Assembly: GCA_002313335.1 (NCBI GenBank)
Contig: DCBC01000033.1
Span: 1-23,405, forward strand
From: Porticoccaceae bacterium UBA1117
Lineage (GTDB): Bacteria; Pseudomonadota; Gammaproteobacteria; Pseudomonadales; Porticoccaceae
Reading direction: 5' to 3'
DNA length: 23,405 bases
Part shown: positions 8,801 through 16,782 of the stretch, piece after piece
Layout of the letters: the number at the start of each line of letters is the position of its first letter
Position numbering within the stretch: the stretch's first letter is position 1
Position numbers and translations under genes: made by a program
The notes under the pieces: model-generated
The model's database searches: none
What the model was told of the DNA's origin: nothing
Seen by the model: the letters and a program-made list of their open reading frames with translations, nothing else

Positions 8801-11364
8801 GGCGTTAGCCGATCGAAACTGGTATTGGTGTATCCTTCATCGCTAATACCAAATGCGCCTTCCATCCGATTGAGCGTCAAAAGTCGCAGCTCATCCTTAG
8901 CCGCAGTATCATCATCATAATCAAATGCAATAGGCTCTTCGGTCAGATCAACAAAGCCTCGCACAGCAGCGACACCATAGGAGTGGCCTGCGCCCTCCGC
9001 TCGCTCTTTGAATAGGCCAAGCATTGGAATGTCACTTTCGACTTCACACTTAAGGGCGCGTTGATGCCAATCCGCATGCGCTTGCGCAACCTCGGTAAAA
9101 CCCACTCCTCCCACAGGTGACTTCATGTTTGGGAAATAACGTTTAAATATAGGATCACTCGTATTCAAAAAATTGGGTTCAAAAAACTCTCCACCGGAAT
9201 AACTCTCAACGGTGCAGAGCCCCACTTTACCCATAGTTTTCAGCAATGCTTTTTCGGCAGCTTTAGCAAATTTCAGATAGGCTCCATTGGGATTCTCAGA
9301 GAATTTATCTTCCGCACGCATCATAACGCCCATTGGATAAACCGCAGCCGCACCAAAGCCAAGGGCACAGGCCACATGGTGTGATGAACAAATTTGTCCA
9401 CTTTCGACAATTAGCGATACACGAAGGCGCAGCCCAGTCTCAATAAGTCGCTGATTAATCGCCGATATAGCTAAGGTCATGGAAATGGACCCGAGCGATC
9501 GAGTGACGTGGCGATCGCTAATAATGGCGATGCCGCCCTGTTCTCGAGCAAAAGACTCAACCTCATCACAAAGAGTATCAATTCCAGAGACTAATGATTT
9601 TTGATTCGCATCAACATCATCAAAAAAAGGTTCGAATAGCATCGGAAAACGCCCTATTGGCGTTTCTTTTTGTGCTCGAATTCTAAGAATTTGCGCGTGA
9701 TTGAGAATAGGTGACTGAATGACTATTTGGCGACCGGGTTTAGCTCCAATATTAGGCTTAGTACCTAGCGCCACCCGCATGGTCATACCTTCTCCCTCAC
9801 GAATAGAGTCCAGTGGTGGATTAGTCACCTGGGCAAAACGTTGTGAAAAGTACTTAGCCACTCCGCCTTCATTATCTGACAACGCATTAATTGCATTACC
9901 ATAACCCATGGCAGATACCTTTTCAGTACCCGTAGCCAGCATAGGATCAATCATAAAACGGAAACATTCTTGATTTTGAGAATAAGCTACATACCGACCC
10001 GATAGTGACAGATCCCCAGAGTAATTTGAAGAAGGCGAGTATTCAGCTGCGGAGACTTCAGGTAAGTCATCAATTCCGATGCGTGCATTTTTAACCAGTT
10101 GAGAGTAGTCGCGCTGACTGGCCAGTGATTCTAGAGCCTCGTGAGTGCCAAATGATCGCTTTTGCTCGTGATCATAATAAAGCATACCACCCGCTTCAAT
10201 ACGACCGCGACTAAGCACTGGCTCGTCACCAAAGTCAATTTGACCGGCTTCAGACATCACCGCTAAATAGGTCTCAGTCTCGATACTTCTCAATGGACGC
10301 AATCCAAGTCGATCAAGTCGCGCGCCAATAATTGAGCCATTTCCAAATATCAAAGCGGCTGGGCCATCATTCTTTTCTTCATAAAGAGAAAAGTACTCGA
10401 GCATGGCTCGCACAGCGGAAGAAAGTGTATCGTCATTTTCCCACGCTGGAGGCATCATAGAAACAACAGCTGTAACTAAGTCAAGCTCGTCCTCAATGAC
10501 ACGTGATTGAAGTGTCTGGTCTAAACGGCAACTATCGGACTGGCCTTTTGGTCTTATAATTTTATTTTCTCTAGAACGCGCTATTGCCGTCTCAGACAGA
10601 CGGTTCTTTTTATCCGTATTGAGCTCACCATTATGAGCCATCATACGAAACGGTTGCGCCATCGAGGGATGTGGATCTGTATTAGTTGAGAATCGAGTGT
10701 GAAAATAAAGCGTATGGATACTATGATCTAATTCATTGAGGTCTAAAAAATAAGGAATTATCTCATTTGAGTTCAACCGGCCTTTTAACACTTGCATATT
10801 AGCTGACATCGACAAGGGATATAACCCGTCTAACTCCGCACAGGTGTAGGCTTCAGCTTCGATAACCATTAATGCACGATGGATAGCCTTATCTAACTCG
10901 GCACCTCTTATCCCTGCCGGTGCAGCGAAGACCCATTGAGCGATTGGCAGCTGACATTTGATTGCGGCTGGACGTAAAACAGACTGATCTACCTCAACAT
11001 CTCTCGTCACTAAGGATATCATTCCTTCCATTTTTAGAGCCGAGGCTACCAAATTTCTTGCACGGTCATGCTGTGCCGGATCATTGGGTAGAAAGAAGTT
11101 GCCTACACCAAATTCACCCAGAGTCAAAACAGAGTTAGTCACACGGTTGAAAAACTCAATCGATAAGTCAATCGATACACCGGCACCGTCACCTACGCCT
11201 TCAGCAGACATACCACCACGATGGGGCACAGCACAAAGTGCCTCATGCCCTTTCATTAACAGATCATGGGTCTGCCTACCGTCTTTTCGAGTAAGAAAAC
11301 CAACACCACAGCTACTTTTTTCGAAGGCGCTGTCATAAAGACCAAATTTAGTCGCGTCAATCAT
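5887..11364 (-). CDS. gltB: Divergent extra-long glutamate synthase large subunit (GltB-like)
   Basis: Glutamate synthase hydrolyses glutamine and channels ammonia to 2-oxoglutarate. This protein has 1825 residues, about 300 more than usual. It shows: an 18-residue propeptide then Cys19 (CGVGFL), the glutaminase nucleophile; GDGAG and RFSTNTDPHPSMAQPFR...HNGELNT (near 240); a central domain to about 885; an unrecognised extra stretch of about 100 residues (890-1000); the FMN barrel with GAMSHG (Met1016), AQGAKPGEGGQLP-like and ISPPPHHDTYSIEDLAQL motifs; cluster cysteines C1255, C1261, C1265; a GXGXG beta-helix (about 1430-1610); and a tail of about 205 residues of unknown type. The 27-residue ferredoxin loop of Fd-dependent enzymes is absent between GGEHISRY and SRIKQ. 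Gene order aroK-aroB-gltB-x-hemE fits gltB, but gltD is replaced. Whether it is a true NADPH-GOGAT is inferred. Confidence 0.9.
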   Translation of the reverse strand: MIDATKFGLYDSAFEKSSCGVGFLTRKDGRQTHDLLMKGHEALCAVPHRGGMSAEGVGDGAGVSIDLSIEFFNRVTNSVLTLGEFGVGNFFLPNDPAQHDRARNLVASALKMEGMISLVTRDVEVDQSVLRPAAIKCQLPIAQWVFAAPAGIRGAELDKAIHRALMVIEAEAYTCAELDGLYPLSMSANMQVLKGRLNSNEIIPYFLDLNELDHSIHTLYFHTRFSTNTDPHPSMAQPFRMMAHNGELNTDKKNRLSETAIARSRENKIIRPKGQSDSCRLDQTLQSRVIEDELDLVTAVVSMMPPAWENDDTLSSAVRAMLEYFSLYEEKNDGPAALIFGNGSIIGARLDRLGLRPLRSIETETYLAVMSEAGQIDFGDEPVLSRGRIEAGGMLYYDHEQKRSFGTHEALESLASQRDYSQLVKNARIGIDDLPEVSAAEYSPSSNYSGDLSLSGRYVAYSQNQECFRFMIDPMLATGTEKVSAMGYGNAINALSDNEGGVAKYFSQRFAQVTNPPLDSIREGEGMTMRVALGTKPNIGAKPGRQIVIQSPILNHAQILRIRAQKETPIGRFPMLFEPFFDDVDANQKSLVSGIDTLCDEVESFAREQGGIAIISDRHVTRSLGSISMTLAISAINQRLIETGLRLRVSLIVESGQICSSHHVACALGFGAAAVYPMGVMMRAEDKFSENPNGAYLKFAKAAEKALLKTMGKVGLCTVESYSGGEFFEPNFLNTSDPIFKRYFPNMKSPVGGVGFTEVAQAHADWHQRALKCEVESDIPMLGLFKERAEGAGHSYGVAAVRGFVDLTEEPIAFDYDDDTAAKDELRLLTLNRMEGAFGISDEGYTNTSFDRLTPKAIDEFKITPGYRTFSKDMTEERSRRPAALRDVLAFPADVSFLLEPDEFRREMMLFNRAGNNHFVVRGLTCEIISEGSYALRLTGSLAGQAGRLIALRDSFVDRFGVDIIASSVKDDALTLKTSGIARDYVSRLRDAMPKIDLNEVQPASQITPLLASGAMSHGALVATAHEAVAHGTNMVGGMSNCGEGGEHISRYGTIRASRIKQFASGRFGVWAGYLADPMLEEIEIKIGQGAKPGEGGQLPAPKVNVEIAAARGGVPGVELISPPPHHDTYSIEDLAQLIHDAKAARVRVIVKLVSSDGIGTIAVGVAKAGADVINVAGNTGGTGAASVTSLKYTGRAAEIGIAEVHQALCANGLRQKVVLRCSGAHQTGSDVVKSALMGGDSFEFGTTALMMLKCVMAKNCNIKCPAGLTTNPEVFDGDPRALGQYLLNIAHEVREILADLGLRSLREARGRCDLIHLLDHPSSVGQLDLRAMLTVVKEHKIDNPIYMERDFAVDDGFISLIRQALVDQKQLSIELPSSQYLNNCNKSVGGQLAIDIERMLNYELKDVDLPAVLEDKRGRRFLRNGAISIVTHGSAGQSFGAFCNDGMRLSHTGTCNDGVGKTACGGEIVVNAPAGGSDKPGTNVLIGNFALFGATGGRVFIEGQAGDRFAVRNSGATAVVEGVGDFCAEYMTNGAVLNLGAFAKGFGNGMSGGFAYQYDPYRKFTNCISHDSVLLGYLEDDEDASYIHAQAIYSMLEWHIDATGSKKASWLLKHWDTERGNFAYITPRALLQYQDYEAILEAKSRKELAEELAVALAGFQVNKLKKAWRSGTPVIKGIVPDSALADSGDMYELLNTYSVLNAAQKIALKKVPAAISVDEPDVVKATRNLILTEDYALMSGLLRHAREAVSAYSASELAAMIAGKRLTDFKEALSLRNILSMDSPATYGWILHQQRKNKLALGRIPSFEELFAHNAMNDILPNAS

Positions 11365-11445
11365 AAATACCAGCTCGTTATTCAGAGATTTTAATACGAA
11401 ATGTTGTTTCTATTATTATTATGAGACTGCTCTTTACAGCCGCCC

Positions 11446-11474
11446 AGTCTACACCTTGGCACTTTGAACGACAA
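11446..11474 (-). promoter_or_regulatory. Possible sigma70 promoter for the gltB-like gene
   Basis: On the (-) strand TTGTCG (11474-11469) and TAGACT (11451-11446) are separated by exactly 17 bp, each matching 4 of 6 consensus bases, followed by a G-rich discriminator. It lies in the 233-bp aroB to gltB gap, the largest inside the (-) strand gene run, about 80 nt before the gltB ATG. The match is by eye and only moderate. Confidence 0.35.
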
Positions 11475-11597
11475 TTACTGATACGGATTAATAGCGCTTT
11501 TTGGTTGCTTAGCGAACGCATCGCAGCCAATTAAACTGAAATATCGACTATTTTCGGAACAAATGCCGTTTACAGGCAACGACCTCGATAACGAAAA

Positions 11598-12710
11598 TCA
11601 GGCCTGACAAGACTTATCCAGAGTAGCCTGAAGCCATTTTATTGAGAAATCATCCGTTATATAGGCCTCTCCCAGAGCATTAAGAAGCACCAATCTGAGG
11701 GTACCATCTAGAACTTTTTTATCTCTGTATATCAATGATAAAAACTCGCTCGGCGTCATTTCCACTGGAGGCTTAAGCGGAAGAGAAAAGGCAGTAAGAA
11801 TATTTTTAATTCGCTCAACGTCTGAAGTCGACAAATGACCTGCAAGCACTGACATTTCAGCCGCCATAACCGTACCAACAGCAACTGCCTCGCCATGCAA
11901 CAAACCTTTGTATTGCTGAGACGTTTCAATAGCATGGCCAAAAGTATGCCCCAGGTTTAAAATGGCTCGAATACCCTGTTCCGTTTCATCCGCACTGACT
12001 ATCTTTGCTTTGTTGATACAGGACCTTTCAATAGCGTAAGTAAGGGCAGCTTCATCCCGATTTAATAGTGACTCTATATTTGACTCTAACCACAGCATAA
12101 ACGGATAGTCTGCAATCAATCCATACTTTATAACTTCAGCCATGCCCGCCGAAAACTGTCTATCGGGAAGAGAGGCTAAAGTATCAAGATCAATAACAAC
12201 CGCATTCGGCTGGTGAAAGGCACCAAGCATATTCTTCCCAAGCACATGGTTTACACCGGTCTTACCTCCTACAGAGGAATCAACCTGTGCCAGTAAAGTA
12301 GTGGGGATTTGAACGAAAGAAACTCCCCTCTGATATGACGCTGCGGCAAAACCAGTCATATCTCCGACCACTCCACCCCCCAGCGCAATAAGTGTTGTCG
12401 TGCGATCATGCTGATTTTCAAGTAGTTTGGTGAAAATAAGATTTAAGACATCAAGATTTTTGAACCTCTCGCCATCAGGTAAGATTACAACATCGATTTT
12501 TTTATTAGCAATCTGACGAAGTACCAAATCCAAATAAATCGGCGCAATTGTTTCATTGGTCACTATAAGCGCTTTTTTACCCTTAATGTAGCGCCCAAAA
12601 TCTACCTTGAACAACTCCCCTTGGCCGATATAAATTGGGTAGCTTCTATCGCCTAAATCAACAATGATTGGGGAAGACGCCTTATCATAGATGCTTGATC
12701 GCTGGGTCAT
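11598..12710 (-). CDS. aroB: 3-dehydroquinate synthase
   Basis: This NAD- and zinc-dependent enzyme is the second step of the shikimate pathway, converting DAHP to 3-dehydroquinate. The 370 residues include the NAD-binding GGGVVGD (111-117), PTTLLAQVDSSVGGKTGVN (136-154), and the metal ligands Glu192 (AEVIKYG), His255 (NLGHTFGHAIE) and His272 (LLHGEAVAVG). The N-terminus is about 14 residues longer than in E. coli AroB before the DLGDRSYPI strand, so a later start is possible, though the ATG at 12710 is the annotated-style choice. It follows aroK after 88 bp, as in most gammaproteobacteria. No damX-like gene follows it. Confidence 0.96.
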   Translation of the reverse strand: MTQRSSIYDKASSPIIVDLGDRSYPIYIGQGELFKVDFGRYIKGKKALIVTNETIAPIYLDLVLRQIANKKIDVVILPDGERFKNLDVLNLIFTKLLENQHDRTTTLIALGGGVVGDMTGFAAASYQRGVSFVQIPTTLLAQVDSSVGGKTGVNHVLGKNMLGAFHQPNAVVIDLDTLASLPDRQFSAGMAEVIKYGLIADYPFMLWLESNIESLLNRDEAALTYAIERSCINKAKIVSADETEQGIRAILNLGHTFGHAIETSQQYKGLLHGEAVAVGTVMAAEMSVLAGHLSTSDVERIKNILTAFSLPLKPPVEMTPSEFLSLIYRDKKVLDGTLRLVLLNALGEAYITDDFSIKWLQATLDKSCQA

Positions 12711-12798
12711 CGTCGCTAAAACTCTCGTTCAAAAGAAGCTAGTTTAACCGCTATAGCGAGCATATGCTTAGAGAGATTCCTATTTAGATGAAAACAAT

Positions 12799-13314
12799 CT
12801 AGAGCGCAGATAGCTGGTTAGTAATTTCGTTAACCACAGCCTGCATTTGGACCGTCCCAGAGGCAAAAACAAAATCTGCAACAGAGCGATACAATGGATC
12901 TCGCTGCTCGAACAGGCGGTTAATAACGGCCCTTCGATCAGCCACTTGCAATAATGGTCGCTTTTTATCCCGCTTAGTTCGTTCATACAGTTGATCTTTG
13001 GTCGCAGACAAATAAATTACTCGACCAGCTTTAGACATCGCAGTCCGATTAGCGGACTCTAAAACAACCCCGCCTCCTGTCGCTATGACCGCCGAACGCT
13101 CTAATTTAATAAGATTATTTAGCGCCTTGGACTCCCTGAGCCTAAAGCCCTCTTCACCTTCCATATCAAAAATCCATTGGATGTCTGCGCCAGTAGATTT
13201 AGTGATTTCATGGTCTATATCAAAAAACGGGCGACTTAATGCCCGAGCGAGCTGTTTACCAACAGTGGACTTACCAGCACCCATCGGCCCTATTAAAAAA
13301 ATATGGTCAGACAT
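12799..13314 (-). CDS. aroK: Shikimate kinase I
   Basis: This P-loop kinase phosphorylates shikimate at the 3-OH using ATP. The 171 residues include Walker A GPMGAGKS (9-16), the DID metal/shikimate motif near 32-34, FRLRESKAL with the shikimate-contacting Arg, GGGVV, the lid motif RDKKRPLL and RDPLYRSVAD. The length is canonical. It begins 20 bp after pilQ. The spacer consists largely of short heptamer repeats, and no clear Shine-Dalgarno is seen, so translation may depend on coupling to pilQ. Confidence 0.96.
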   Translation of the reverse strand: MSDHIFLIGPMGAGKSTVGKQLARALSRPFFDIDHEITKSTGADIQWIFDMEGEEGFRLRESKALNNLIKLERSAVIATGGGVVLESANRTAMSKAGRVIYLSATKDQLYERTKRDKKRPLLQVADRRAVINRLFEQRDPLYRSVADFVFASGTVQMQAVVNEITNQLSAL

Positions 13315-13322
13315 CAGTTATT

Positions 13323-13350
13323 AATCATCAATTATCAATTATCAATTATT
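13323..13350. repeat. Four tandem 7-bp repeats at the pilQ stop codon
   Basis: Reading the (+) strand, the units are AATCATC, AATTATC, AATTATC and AATTATT. The pilQ stop (TGA on the (-) strand, 13337-13335) lies inside the array, and the rest forms most of the pilQ-aroK spacer. Loss or gain of a unit on the aroK side would change only the spacing to aroK, not PilQ. Confidence 0.8.
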
Positions 13351-15071
13351 TTCGGCGTTATGAAGATGAGTATTTCACGTTTTTCCTTACTCCGCATTTG
13401 TTTTTTAAATAAGTGACCAACCAAAGGTAAATCCCCCAAAACAGGAACTTTCTCATCACCGGTTACTTCTTCAGATTGAAAAATACCTCCCAAGACCAAC
13501 GTTTGGCCATTGCCCACTAGCGCTTGAGTACTTATCTCCGTGACATTAATGGCAGGTTCACCATTCACGGTAAAGCTCCCAACAGAATCTTGCTTGACTA
13601 AAATATTCATAATCACTTGGTTATCAGGGGTTATCTGAGGGGTTACCTCAAGTTTCAATACTGCTTCTTTAAATTGAGTTTCAACCACAGCGCCCGATGC
13701 GTCACCGTTATTGGTAACTGCCTGATAAGGGATCTCAACACCTGACTTAATAGATGCTTTTCTCTTATCAGCAGTAAGGACCTTTGGCTGAGACACGATT
13801 TCACCAAATCCACCTGCTTCCAGCGCACTCAACTCCAAATCAATCAGGAGATTACTCGAAAGATAACTTAACGAAAACGCTGCTTTAGGGTTCGAAATAC
13901 CTAAATCGGTCGCTAACACACCCTCCAAAATCCCATTAGTACTATCACCCAACGAGAAATCCACCTGGTCGCTTCCAGCCAATCCCCAACTTGCACCCAA
14001 TTCTTTACGAAAATCACTCTCAGCCTTAACAATTCTTGCTTCAATAAGAACCTGTTTCACGGGAATATCAATCCTAGCCAGCAATCGTTTGAACTCGTCA
14101 ATTTTATCCCCAATATCAGTAAGAATAATCGTATTGGTACGCTCATCCACAATCGCAGAGCCGCGCTCGGACAGGATGGAGAATGTTGAGCCGTGCCCAC
14201 CCTGACCGCCAGACCTTTGCTGATCACCACTATTTACCTGAGCTCTGGGTGCATTAAAGAACTTATAAATTTCTTTAGCCTCAGCATATTTTATTCGCGC
14301 AACATAGGTCTCCAATGGAGCAAGTTCCTCTAACTTTCTCTTACTTTCAACTTCCTTTTTTTCTCTCTCAGCTATCTCTTCAATCGGCGCAATCAGCAAA
14401 ATATTACCTTGTTGGCGCATATCCAATCCTTTTGATCTCATGATAATATCAAGAGCTTGGTCCCAGGGAACATCGTTAAGATTTAACGTGATAGTACCTT
14501 GAACAGAATCACTCGCCACTAAATTTAGAGATTTAAAATCTGCGATCAACTCCAACACATCGCGAACCTCAATATCTTGAAAATTAAGATCTAACAGATC
14601 GCCCTTAAAAACCGACTTATCTAAAGATCGTTGTTGCGCAGTTTTGGTTAGTTTATCGGAAATCAAAAGGATGAACTTTTTGCCCTCACGCTTAGTGCTG
14701 TAAGTAACCAATTTTCGGTGGATAACCTCAATCCTGACTTGAGAGCCTTTTTGTTGAGTATCAATGTATTTGATCGGAGTGGCAAAGTCCGACACATCCA
14801 ACCTCTTATCTAGATCGCTAGAAAGCTCCGTGTTGTTTAGTACCACTAAAATCCGGTTGTTAATTTCAGTAATATCAATTGCTACCTCCGGAGACGTGAA
14901 ACTGACAGTTATTCTAGCTTCGCCTTTGGCATCTACGCTAAAGTCCACTGCCTCGACTATTGATTCCTGATTCGATAGTGCGAAAGTAGCCGCGCTTAGA
15001 AGGCCGCCAAATATTAATACCATTATTTTTACATCACGCATCATTAATCCTTTTATGAATCTGGTTTCCAT
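13335..15071 (-). CDS. pilQ: Type IV pilus secretin PilQ (short form)
   Basis: PilQ forms the outer-membrane channel through which the pilus passes. The 578 residues comprise a signal peptide (hydrophobic stretch ending near ATFA), one AMIN domain (about 38-135), an STN-like domain with DLNFQDIEVRDVLELIADF, a NolW-like domain, and a C-terminal secretin core ending in VPVLGDLPLVGHLFKKQ and EILIFITPKII. P. aeruginosa PilQ is over 700 residues with two AMIN domains, so this version seems to lack one peptidoglycan-binding module. GGAG upstream of the 15071 ATG supports that start; a second ATG at codon 10 or 11 (MMRDVK), preceded by AAAGGA, would give a more standard signal peptide. It lies 3 bp after pilP. 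Confidence 0.95.
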   Translation of the reverse strand: METRFIKGLMMRDVKIMVLIFGGLLSAATFALSNQESIVEAVDFSVDAKGEARITVSFTSPEVAIDITEINNRILVVLNNTELSSDLDKRLDVSDFATPIKYIDTQQKGSQVRIEVIHRKLVTYSTKREGKKFILLISDKLTKTAQQRSLDKSVFKGDLLDLNFQDIEVRDVLELIADFKSLNLVASDSVQGTITLNLNDVPWDQALDIIMRSKGLDMRQQGNILLIAPIEEIAEREKKEVESKRKLEELAPLETYVARIKYAEAKEIYKFFNAPRAQVNSGDQQRSGGQGGHGSTFSILSERGSAIVDERTNTIILTDIGDKIDEFKRLLARIDIPVKQVLIEARIVKAESDFRKELGASWGLAGSDQVDFSLGDSTNGILEGVLATDLGISNPKAAFSLSYLSSNLLIDLELSALEAGGFGEIVSQPKVLTADKRKASIKSGVEIPYQAVTNNGDASGAVVETQFKEAVLKLEVTPQITPDNQVIMNILVKQDSVGSFTVNGEPAINVTEISTQALVGNGQTLVLGGIFQSEEVTGDEKVPVLGDLPLVGHLFKKQMRSKEKREILIFITPKIIDN

Positions 15072-15074
15072 TTA

Positions 15075-15593
15075 TTACTCCATTAAAATAGACCGAGATT
15101 GGCTAAACCAGATCTCTAGCTCGTTAGAAATTTTCTCTAAAATAACTAACTCACTTTGACTAACTTCTATAATTTGACCGAAGTTTTTTCCTATTCGATC
15201 ACCCACCGTAACTTTACTAACAGTTCCTGTAGGGTCTTTCACTAGACCCCATAATTGCCCAACAGTACCCAACGAGCCAACCATCTCCAACGAGGGTAAA
15301 TCAAAAAGCTCTAACGGTTCTTTAACTCGCATTAGATCTGGCTTAGCCACTTTGGTTTGAGGGGGGGAAGATACCTTTAGATATTTATCGACAGACTGAA
15401 ATGGATTTCTTTGAGCCTGAGATTGGTAGCTATAATCACTCTGCTGAGGAAAGCTTGGAATCGGCTCAATGTTAACCTTTTGAATAAGACTTGCTTCCGC
15501 TAACTTATTATCTATTTCCAAAAATTCATCACGCTCTGAGCAGCCTGCTAATACAAGCATAACTATTGCTACTAAAACAACAGGGTACTTCAT
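15075..15593 (-). CDS. pilP: Type IV pilus inner-membrane lipoprotein PilP
   Basis: PilP links the PilMNO inner-membrane complex to the PilQ secretin. The 172 residues start with a lipoprotein signal peptide, lipobox VLAGC with Cys18 as the lipidated residue. A linker containing YQSQAQRNPFQ, typical of the region contacting PilN/PilO, follows, and then a compact C-terminal beta domain (about 95-172) with the pattern LEMVGSLGTVGQLWGLVKDPTGTVSKVTVGDRIGKNFG, quoted here only as a region of conserved Gly spacing. The start overlaps the pilO stop by 4 nt (ATGA), indicating translational coupling. Confidence 0.93.
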   Translation of the reverse strand: MKYPVVLVAIVMLVLAGCSERDEFLEIDNKLAEASLIQKVNIEPIPSFPQQSDYSYQSQAQRNPFQSVDKYLKVSSPPQTKVAKPDLMRVKEPLELFDLPSLEMVGSLGTVGQLWGLVKDPTGTVSKVTVGDRIGKNFGQIIEVSQSELVILEKISNELEIWFSQSRSILME

Positions 15594-16204
15594 CGACTAT
15601 TCTCCTTGTCATTAAACTGATATGTTTTGGCACCTAAATTTAATGCAAGGTTTCCATTTTCAGTCGTCTCAAGTGAAAAATCATGGAGGGTTACCAATCG
15701 TCTTAATTGCGTTAATCCGGCGACAAATTCCCCAAGATCGTGATAAGTCCCTTCAACTGTTATATCAACGGGTAGTTCAAAATAAACATCGAGGTCAACT
15801 GGTGACTTAAGAGAGATAATTGAGGTGACTAGCCCCGACTGACTGGCTACCTTTGTTATGTCCTCAAGAGTCTCGGGTACCTGAGCATCCACGGGCATTT
15901 TTTCTAAAAATGAACTAAACATTAAATCTAGCTCGATCATTTGTTTCTCATAGGATTCCTTATTGGATACCAATGCATACTTTTTCCCCAACTCGTTAAT
16001 CTGCTTTGACTGGAGGTCTTTGTATTCAGAGAGCTCTTGTAATTTAGTATCAATTATAAAATAGTACCCAACAGACAAAACTGCGATAAAAGCCGCCATA
16101 GATACGCTCAACCTAGTTATCCTTGTCCAACTAGCTACATCAGAAAAACTCATACTATCCCCATTAAAAAGTATCGGCGTAACAACTGCGGTTGGTTTGT
16201 TCAT
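15590..16204 (-). CDS. pilO: Type IV pilus inner-membrane protein PilO
   Basis: PilO pairs with PilN in the periplasm as part of the alignment complex. The 204 residues show a short cytoplasmic N-terminus, one transmembrane helix (about 33-51), a coiled-coil stretch (about 52-95, rich in Leu, Gln, Lys and Glu) and a ferredoxin-like periplasmic domain including the VEGTYHDLGEFVAGL block seen across PilO proteins. It follows pilN after 44 bp and overlaps pilP by 4 nt. Confidence 0.93.
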   Translation of the reverse strand: MNKPTAVVTPILFNGDSMSFSDVASWTRITRLSVSMAAFIAVLSVGYYFIIDTKLQELSEYKDLQSKQINELGKKYALVSNKESYEKQMIELDLMFSSFLEKMPVDAQVPETLEDITKVASQSGLVTSIISLKSPVDLDVYFELPVDITVEGTYHDLGEFVAGLTQLRRLVTLHDFSLETTENGNLALNLGAKTYQFNDKENSR

Positions 16205-16248
16205 TTCCTAAAATTCCTTATCAGACATCTATTATTTTTTACTGGTTT

Positions 16249-16782
16249 TTAAATCGATCCAACTTCAAAATCCATATAAAATTGATTTATCAAGCCGCTA
16301 TCTAGTACTTGTTGTTCTATTTCAAGGAGGCGTGCGTTATCCAAAATAACAGAGCGTTCAATATTTTTCATGAATTGGGATACATCACTATTTGAGTTTG
16401 CAAACCCAGTTATAGCTACCCTTCCGCTGGTACGCCGAACATTGAGCAAAGTAATGTCAGTCGGAATAACGGCGACAAGTTCATCAAAAATCTTAGCGGT
16501 ATCCGCCCTTTGTATCTGCAATTTCTGAAGAATATTTATTTTTGCTATCAATTCGATTTTTTTTATCTCTAAATCTTTGATTTCTAGAAGATGCTTATCT
16601 AGAGAACTAATTTTTTTATTGAGATATTGCACCGCGCTTTTTTCCTTAGCTATATTTATACCAAGCCCTAAAGTTACAAAAACAACTAAACAGACAGCAA
16701 AACTAACGGCGACTAAAACGGTCGCTAGGTTTTGTTTTTTCCTGCGCTTTTTTAATGCACCGCGCCATGGGAGAAGATTCAT
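16249..16782 (-). CDS. pilN: Type IV pilus inner-membrane protein PilN
   Basis: The 177 residues begin with NLLPWR, the conserved cytoplasmic PilN motif that binds the PilM groove. A basic patch (KKRRKKQ), a transmembrane helix (about 20-44), a coiled coil and a periplasmic domain with VIPTDITLLNVRRTSGRVAITGFA-type features (about 95-120) follow. The start overlaps the pilM stop by 4 nt (ATGA), so the two are translationally coupled, consistent with their known stoichiometric interaction. Confidence 0.94.
   Translation of the reverse strand: MNLLPWRGALKKRRKKQNLATVLVAVSFAVCLVVFVTLGLGINIAKEKSAVQYLNKKISSLDKHLLEIKDLEIKKIELIAKINILQKLQIQRADTAKIFDELVAVIPTDITLLNVRRTSGRVAITGFANSNSDVSQFMKNIERSVILDNARLLEIEQQVLDSGLINQFYMDFEVGSI

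Noticed and set aside
5887..11364. Ferredoxin-dependent glutamate synthase (GltS of cyanobacteria and plants)
   Set aside because: The roughly 27-residue ferredoxin loop between the GGEDP-like motif and SAIKQ/SRIKQ is absent, and the neighbour is an NADPH diflavin reductase.
11598..11607. Palindrome TCAGGCCTGA at the aroB stop as a terminator
   Set aside because: The 10-bp palindrome has no loop and no following T tract, so it is probably chance.
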